From Sulfuricella sp. (GTDB lineage: Bacteria > Pseudomonadota > Gammaproteobacteria > Burkholderiales > Sulfuricellaceae): DNA of 64,000 nucleotides. Shown one piece after another: positions 59,290 to 64,000 of the stretch (positions are counted from its first letter, which is position 1; each line of letters opens with the position of its first letter). The stretch covers positions 59,754 through 123,753 of the forward strand of contig JAHFRP010000011.1 in NCBI GenBank assembly GCA_023266195.1. The letters are read 5' to 3'. The translations under genes and the position numbers were made by a program. The notes under the pieces were generated by a model, which saw only the letters and a list, made by a program, of their open reading frames with translations, was not told where the DNA came from and ran no database searches.

Positions 59290-61443
59290 ATGATTAATTA
59301 CTTCTCCACACTCCCACGATATTCAAAGCGGCTCATCGTTGTCGCATCGGATGCGATTCTGCTGCCGCTGGCACTGTGGTCGGCGATTGCTTTGCGTCGG
59401 GCTACCTGGACCCCCGACATCGACGCACTCTGGGCGCTTTTTGTGCTGGTGCCGATTGTCTCGATCCCGATCTTCATCAAGCTGGGACTCTATCGGGCGG
59501 TGATCAGGCACATGGCGGATCAGGTTCTCTACCGCGTGCTGCAGGGGGTCACGCTGTCTCTTTTGCTTCTGGTGACGTTGGTGACGTTGGCGGGAGTTGG
59601 AGGAATTCCCCGTGCGTCGTTTATAGTGTATTGGTTCCTGGCGTTTTTCTATATTGCGGGCAGCCGCATGGTGGCGCGTGCCTATTTTCGACGGGTTGCG
59701 ATGGCCGGTCCAGCAAAACGCCTGGGTGAATTCCTGGTCGAGCAGCGTTTGATTTTTCCTGGGCAGCTAAGGCAGGCGCTGGAAGAGCAGAAGATTACGC
59801 AAGTCAAACTGGGTCGGATTTTGGTGGGTCATGGCTGGTTGACGCAGCAACAGCTATTGCGCATGCGGATACAGCTGCGCCGACAAAGGCGGGTGGATTC
59901 AAGACCCCGTGTTGCAATATACGGTACCGGCGCATCCGGGGTGCTGCTGGCGACTGCATTGGCGGATCGGCAGGACGTCAAACCGGTTGCTTTCCTGGAC
60001 GACAACGCCGATTTGCAAGGAGCGGAAATCAAGGGGCTAAAGGTTTACTCTCCGTCCGAGTTGCCACGGCTGGTGAAGGAGCTGGGCATCGCCCAGGTTT
60101 TGCTGGCGATTCCATCCGCTAACCGCAAGCGGCGCCATGAAATTATTAGCCGGATCGAAGGCTTCCATGTTCCGATCAAGACCGTTCCGGGCATCCTAGA
60201 GTTGCTTTCGGGCAGCGCGCAAATCGACGATATCCGTGAAATCGCTATTGACGATCTGCTCGGTCGAGACCCCGTGGCCCCATTTTCGCAACTTCTGACA
60301 GGGTGTATCCGCGATAAGGTGGTGATGGTTACCGGCGCGGGAGGGTCGATCGGTTCGGAGCTGTGCCGGCAGATTCTGGTGTTGGGGCCGAAGCGCCTGA
60401 TTCTTTTTGAGATTTCAGAATACGTGCTTTATGAGATCGAGCGGGAGCTGATTGCCGCGAAACTTGCGGCAGGCTGCGAGGTGGAGATCGTTCCCGTGCT
60501 GGGTTCGGTGGAACACCAGCGCCGGGTGGAAGGAGTGCTGCGAACCCACAAGGTGCAGACCGTTTATCATGCCGCGGCCTATAAGCATGTGCCGATGGTG
60601 GAGCAAAACCCGATCGAGGGGGTGCGCAACAATGTCTTCGGTACTTGGCGAACGGCGGAAGCGGCGTGCAAGGTGGGGGTCGAGACTTTCGTTCTGATCT
60701 CCACCGACAAGGCGGTGCGCCCTACCAACGTGATGGGGGCGACCAAGCGCTTCGCGGAGCTTGTGCTGCAGGGATTGGGGCAGCAACGTCGCGGGACCCG
60801 GTTTTGCATGGTGCGCTTCGGGAATGTGCTCGGTTCTTCAGGATCGGTGGTGCCTTTGTTTCGAAAGCAGATTCAGTCGGGCGGTCCGGTAACGGTGACT
60901 CATCCCGAGATTACCCGTTACTTTATGACTATTCCGGAGGCGGCGCAGTTGGTGCTGCAGGCCGGCTCAATGGGGCAGGGCGGCGATGTGTTCGTTCTGG
61001 ATATGGGGAGTTCCGTGAAAATCGTCGACCTTGCCAAGCGGATGGTCCATTTAAGCGGACTCGAAGTGCGTGACGATCAGCATCCGGATGGCGATATTGC
61101 GATCGAATTCACTGGCCTTCGCCCCGGTGAAAAACTTTACGAGGAACTGTTGATCGGGGACAACGTGCTACCCACTGATCACCCCTGTATCATGCGGGCT
61201 CAGGAAGTTGAACTCCTGTGGGAAGACGTCGCGGAACTGCTGAGGCAGCTGGATGATGCCTGTCACTTTGCCGACTGCTCCCGCGTGAGAGAGATATTAC
61301 GTCGAGGGGTCGATGGGTATGTGCCTCAGTGCAATGTGGGCGAGCGCTTTTGCGATAAGGCCTTCAGGCACGAATGCCGGTTCCGGGGGGCGGTTGCGAT
61401 GCCTGCTCAACGCTTGGCCAATTGTGAAGTGCGGATGCCATAA
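59290..61443 (+). CDS. pglF: UDP-GlcNAc 4,6-dehydratase (PglF/WbpM family) with inserted MshEN-like domain
   Basis: It is 717 aa, longer than the usual 600-650. Residues 13-125 carry four membrane helices. Residues about 143-200 are an unusual insertion with two tandem motifs, RLGEFLVEQ...L..AL..Q and KLGRILVGHGWL...L...., as in GspE N-terminal/MshEN domains, some of which bind c-di-GMP. A non-catalytic Rossmann fold follows (YGTGASG, 211-217). The catalytic short-chain dehydrogenase domain has TGAGGSIG at 348-355 and ISTDKAVRPTNVMGATK, where Met replaces the usual Tyr as in PglF and WbpM. It supplies the 4-keto sugar for pglE. The last 45 residues are not part of the usual fold. Confidence 0.92.
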   Translation: MINYFSTLPRYSKRLIVVASDAILLPLALWSAIALRRATWTPDIDALWALFVLVPIVSIPIFIKLGLYRAVIRHMADQVLYRVLQGVTLSLLLLVTLVTLAGVGGIPRASFIVYWFLAFFYIAGSRMVARAYFRRVAMAGPAKRLGEFLVEQRLIFPGQLRQALEEQKITQVKLGRILVGHGWLTQQQLLRMRIQLRRQRRVDSRPRVAIYGTGASGVLLATALADRQDVKPVAFLDDNADLQGAEIKGLKVYSPSELPRLVKELGIAQVLLAIPSANRKRRHEIISRIEGFHVPIKTVPGILELLSGSAQIDDIREIAIDDLLGRDPVAPFSQLLTGCIRDKVVMVTGAGGSIGSELCRQILVLGPKRLILFEISEYVLYEIERELIAAKLAAGCEVEIVPVLGSVEHQRRVEGVLRTHKVQTVYHAAAYKHVPMVEQNPIEGVRNNVFGTWRTAEAACKVGVETFVLISTDKAVRPTNVMGATKRFAELVLQGLGQQRRGTRFCMVRFGNVLGSSGSVVPLFRKQIQSGGPVTVTHPEITRYFMTIPEAAQLVLQAGSMGQGGDVFVLDMGSSVKIVDLAKRMVHLSGLEVRDDQHPDGDIAIEFTGLRPGEKLYEELLIGDNVLPTDHPCIMRAQEVELLWEDVAELLRQLDDACHFADCSRVREILRRGVDGYVPQCNVGERFCDKAFRHECRFRGAVAMPAQRLANCEVRMP

Positions 61444-61817
61444 CCTACGGACGCGCTGGTCAAGCCTTTTTCGTCGTTCCCGCGAAGGCGGGAATCCTCT
61501 TTTGAAAAAGGGGGCTAGGGAGGTAAAAATGTGCCGAATAGCGACCACCGTTAAACCCCCCCTTTGGCAAGGGGGTGTGCGGCCAGCCAGCCGCTTCATG
61601 GACTGACTACTAGTAGCCAGTCAAGTTGAATTACCAGGATGCGGCACGGCTAACCGCCTCCCCCTTTGAAAAAGGGGGATTGAGGGGGATTTAACGACGG
61701 CGGCTGTTGTGACTTCGCCAAATCCCCCCTACCCCCGTTTTTCCAAGGGGGGAATACCTTTGTTTCATATTGACTGACTACTAGCCTGATATGTCCTGTC
61801 GCTGCTGATTGAGAGAT
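61444..61817. repeat. Repeat-rich intergenic region
   Basis: It contains a half copy of the GTCGTTCCCGCG palindrome (61472-61498). Several versions of a CCCCCTTTGAAAAAGGGGG-type hairpin lie near 61501-61530, 61553-61575, 61660-61697 and 61720-61752. A direct repeat GACTGACTACTAG occurs near 61603 and 61772. No gene is seen. The GACTGACTACTAG pair flanks the central repeats like boundaries of an inserted segment. Confidence 0.7.
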
Positions 61818-62525
61818 ATGTTTACACTTCGTTTTATCCCCGTGTTGCAAGTTATTCTGATTGTTCTCGGCGCCGTTGAAAACCCGGCAGCATTTGGCGG
61901 ATCTTGTGGCGTTCTCGACCCTGAGCTGATTGGCCGTTACGAAGGCGGCTGCAAAAATGGCCTTGCTGACGGGCGAGGTATTGCAATAGGCACAAGTTTC
62001 TACCAGGGGCAATTCCGAAGCGGAAAAAAACACGGTCAGGGCGTTAAGGTTTGGTCCAATGGAGATCGTTATGAGGGCGGCTTCAAGGATGATGCCATGA
62101 ACGGGGTGGGCAGCTACCGTTGGGGGGCGAAGTCCAAATGGGCCGGCGATTTTTATGTGGGCGAGTATCGTGATGACATGCGCCATGGCCAGGGCGTGTA
62201 CGAATGGGCGAGCGGCGATCGCTATGAAGGAATCTGGAAAGATGATCTGCGCTACGGGCTTTCCGCGATGGAGATACAGAAGCAACGGGCGCGTGCGGCC
62301 TGGATGGATTCCGTGGGCAGGTCGGGGAATGCCGTTTGCTCGGAATTGCCTCATGGGCTGGCTTCGAGCGAGAAAGTGTGTGGAAAAATCGAGCGGGTGA
62401 CGGGGGATCAGGTCGAGGTGCGTCTTACGCAGGTGGGCGAACAGCCGCTGGTATATGCCGGCAAAGTGCTGCGCATTGGGCAGACGATCACTGGGGTATT
62501 TTCCGATTGGCATTTTCTCGAATGA
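61818..62525 (+). CDS. Exported MORN-repeat protein
   Basis: It is 235 aa from ATG 61818; a TTG nine bases earlier is possible. A signal peptide (MFTLRFIPVLQVILIVLGAVENPAAFG) is followed by four or five MORN motifs: RYEGGCKNGLADGRG, YQGQFRSGKKHGQG, RYEGGFKDDAMNGVG, YVGEYRDDMRHGQG, RYEGIWKDDLRYG. The C-terminal 80 residues form a separate domain with two Cys. MORN repeats serve as membrane- or protein-contact modules. Role here unknown. Confidence 0.85.
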   Translation: MFTLRFIPVLQVILIVLGAVENPAAFGGSCGVLDPELIGRYEGGCKNGLADGRGIAIGTSFYQGQFRSGKKHGQGVKVWSNGDRYEGGFKDDAMNGVGSYRWGAKSKWAGDFYVGEYRDDMRHGQGVYEWASGDRYEGIWKDDLRYGLSAMEIQKQRARAAWMDSVGRSGNAVCSELPHGLASSEKVCGKIERVTGDQVEVRLTQVGEQPLVYAGKVLRIGQTITGVFSDWHFLE

Positions 62526-62706
62526 AGAAATTAGAATCTAAATAAACCCTGTCCCCCGGCGGGCGAGGAGACGCTGTCCCGCTACGGGCCTTGAAATCTG
62601 CCGATGCGGGATCGCACGCGGCGCAAAGAACGACTGCCGCTGACCGAAGATAAGCGCTATTCAGGGGGAATATTGGCCAACACAATAGACGGGTACAACG
62701 AACCCC
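62526..62706. other. Short gap before the HEPN gene
   Basis: No supported gene. A 36-codon frame (62604-62714, MRDRTRRKERLPLTEDKRYS) overlaps the next start, but there is nothing to support it beyond being open. Confidence 0.4.
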
Positions 62707-63225
62707 ATGACTGAACAACTCCATTTCGACCCGGATCTTGCGGCGCTATTCTTGGCCAATTATGCGGAGGCCGTTCGCGCCGCCAACAGTTTGTCCGTAT
62801 CGCTACGGCGCACGGCGCGCCTGTTTCCGCTGGGCGGTGTTGAACTGCTGAATCTGGACGAAGAGAGCCAAGAAAGACTGGATGCCTTTCGGGTGCGTTA
62901 TGCCAGCCTGCAGGATATCCTATCCAACAAGCTTTTTCGGAGTTTGCTTGCACTGGAAGAAGAGCCGGCACTGACCATGCTGGACGTGCTTCATTCGATG
63001 GAGAAAAGAGAGATTCTGGGTAGTTATAAAACCTGGAAGCGCTTGCGCGAATTGCGCAACGCCTTCATGCATGATTATCCCGATGAGGAAGACTTAAAGG
63101 CCTTGGCGCTAACCGAAGCGCACGCCACTGCGCCAGTGTTGCTTGGGTTGCTAAATAGCCTTCGGCAATATGCGACCGTAAAAATTGGGTTGAGCGTAAA
63201 AGACTTGCCTGAAATGCTGCAATGA
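62707..63225 (+). CDS. HEPN-domain toxin of a HEPN/MNT pair
   Basis: It is 172 aa, all helical. It contains the HEPN ribonuclease motif R-x4-H (R117 to H122, RNAFMH) in WKRLRELRNAFMHDYPDEED. It overlaps the nucleotidyltransferase gene by 4 bp (ATGA). HEPN toxins cleave RNA and are silenced by AMPylation from the MNT partner. Start ATG 62707. Confidence 0.85.
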   Translation: MTEQLHFDPDLAALFLANYAEAVRAANSLSVSLRRTARLFPLGGVELLNLDEESQERLDAFRVRYASLQDILSNKLFRSLLALEEEPALTMLDVLHSMEKREILGSYKTWKRLRELRNAFMHDYPDEEDLKALALTEAHATAPVLLGLLNSLRQYATVKIGLSVKDLPEMLQ

Positions 63226-63521
63226 GACTGGACCAAGCCTTCATTCCGCAATTGATTGCCGAAGCACATGCCGTGTTTGGCGCGGACGCTGAGTTGTGGC
63301 TTTTCGGTTCGCGAGTAGATGACAACGCGAAGGGCGGCGACATCGATTTGTACCTAGAGGTAGAAGACGATAATCAACTGTTGGAACACCGCCTGGATTA
63401 TTTGTTTAGGTTGTCCAAAGTACTGGGTGAGCAACGGGTCGATTTGATAATTCACCGGCGCGGGAAACAACTTTCGCCCATTCACCGGATTGCCCGTAAA
63501 ACGGGGGTGAAGCTTTGTTGA
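63222..63521 (+). CDS. MNT-type nucleotidyltransferase antitoxin
   Basis: It is 99 aa: LWLFGSRVDDNAKGGDIDLYLEV carries the minimal nucleotidyltransferase motif (G29-S30-R31 and D40-x-D42). HRLDYLFRLSKVLGEQRVDLIIHRRG contributes the third acidic residue (D in VDLII). It forms a type VII-like toxin-antitoxin with the HEPN protein just upstream. Confidence 0.88.
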   Translation: MRLDQAFIPQLIAEAHAVFGADAELWLFGSRVDDNAKGGDIDLYLEVEDDNQLLEHRLDYLFRLSKVLGEQRVDLIIHRRGKQLSPIHRIARKTGVKLC

Positions 63522-63790
63522 AGGAAACGGTAATGGGCGGCCGTGAGTGGCTGTGGGTGAGCGTACAGCTTTGAACCCACCCTATGAAATTAAAGTTGCT
63601 GGAATCGATAGACGAAATTGTTTGCCTATCCAAAAATTATGCTTTATGCTTGGATAAATGAGGGGGTGCGGATGTTTCACGCTCTCCACCCCGACGGGGA
63701 AGGATGGTTGGGGGGATAATCAGCGTTCCCTTGGGTGCATTTGCTTGGTTCCCTATGTCGGTTTGTCATCTTTAAATTTGTGGGGGTAAT
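63522..63790. other. Gene-free gap before the Gly/Ala-rich gene
   Basis: 269 bp with no supported coding region. AT-rich around 63640-63660 (TTATGCTTTATGCTTGGATAA), where a promoter for the following exported protein could lie. GGGGGTAAT before the ATG is the ribosome binding site. Confidence 0.45.
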
Positions 63791-64000
63791 ATGAAAAAAA
63801 TGGCTTTTATTATTGCTGCGTTGTTTGTTTTTTCATCCACGGTGGTGATGGCTGCGGGTGAAGGGGCTGCTGGTGGGTCTGGCGCGGCGGGCGGCGGCGC
63901 GGCGGGCGGCGGCGCGGCGGGCGGCGGCGCGGCGGGCGGCGGCGCGGCGGGCGGCGGCGCGGCGGGCGCCGGTGCGGCGGCAGGTGCAGGTGGTGCCGCC
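63791..64000 (+). CDS. Exported Gly/Ala-rich repeat protein (3' end outside window)
   Basis: First 70 codons only. A signal peptide MKKMAFIIAALFVFSSTVVMA is followed by AGEGAAGGSG and then five repeats of the pentapeptide AAGGG encoded by 15-bp units (near 63890-63965), continuing AAGAGAAAGAGGAA. The tandem unit is nearly perfect at DNA level, so copy number may vary. Possibly a surface or matrix protein; no family can be assigned. Confidence 0.7.
   Translation, partial: MKKMAFIIAALFVFSSTVVMAAGEGAAGGSGAAGGGAAGGGAAGGGAAGGGAAGGGAAGAGAAAGAGGAA
63890..63965 (+). repeat. 15-bp tandem repeat (about five units) in Gly/Ala-rich gene
   Basis: The unit GGCGCGGCGGGCGGC repeats about five times without interruption, then degenerates (GGCGCCGGTGCGGCG). 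Because the unit is a multiple of three, length changes keep the frame and alter only the protein's repeat number. Confidence 0.9.

Overview
The window reads as a chromosome segment of a motile betaproteobacterium, most likely in or near the Nitrosomonadales (Gallionellaceae or Sulfuricellaceae type). This rests on gene content and order: an isc operon without an unusual component, a flhB-flhA-flhF-flhG-fliA-motC-motD block next to flgM-flgN, the smpB / ratA-rnfH / guaB-guaA neighbourhood, and a large polysaccharide locus. The assignment is inferred from synteny; no rRNA or tRNA gene was found.

1-4527 is the iron-sulfur cluster assembly operon (iscS partial, iscU, iscA, hscB, hscA, fdx, iscX), with three large intergenic palindromes between its first four genes. 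4673-14057 holds flagellar export, regulation and stator genes. This block is broken at the flhB/flhA overlap by a 400-bp element containing a 166-bp MITE, and a second copy of that MITE lies between fliA and motC. flgM has a clear sigma-28 promoter. 14230-18900 carries molybdopterin genes (moaE, moaD, moeA, mobB), smpB, ratA-rnfH and two small exported proteins. guaB and guaA follow, with a frameshifted four-helix-bundle gene between them.

22519-34002 is accessory DNA. A near-perfect direct repeat of the guaA 3' end at 28633-28649 marks a 6.1-kb island integrated at guaA. It carries a decayed TOTE-type primase-helicase, two associated proteins, a HigBA module and an orphan AbiEi with two matching operators. 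Beyond it lie HicAB, a complete AbiEi/AbiEii pair between two IS66 fragments, IS5 and YbjQ-like remnants, and a small lipoprotein with a metzincin-type zinc motif.

34683-61443 is a Wzx/Wzy-type surface polysaccharide locus: export (Wza-like, Wzz), a UDP-ManNAc3NAcA-type pathway (wbpA, wbpB, wbpE, wbpD, wbpI), flippase, polymerase, an asparagine-synthase-like amidotransferase, four glycosyltransferases, and a bacillosamine-type module (pglC, pglD, pglE, pglF). Its oddities are a PIN toxin domain fused in frame to WbpE, a 769-bp duplication shared by two glycosyltransferases, a frameshift in wbpI, a shortened Wzz, and an MshEN-like (possibly c-di-GMP-binding) domain inserted in the PglF-like dehydratase. 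I infer a glycan begun with diacetylbacillosamine and containing a possibly amidated diacetamido-uronic acid.

The right end (61444-64000) holds a repeat-rich gap, a MORN-repeat protein, a HEPN/MNT toxin-antitoxin pair and the start of an exported Gly/Ala-rich protein with a 15-bp tandem repeat. Several single-base frameshifts lie in short homopolymers, so sequencing error should be excluded before they are called mutations.
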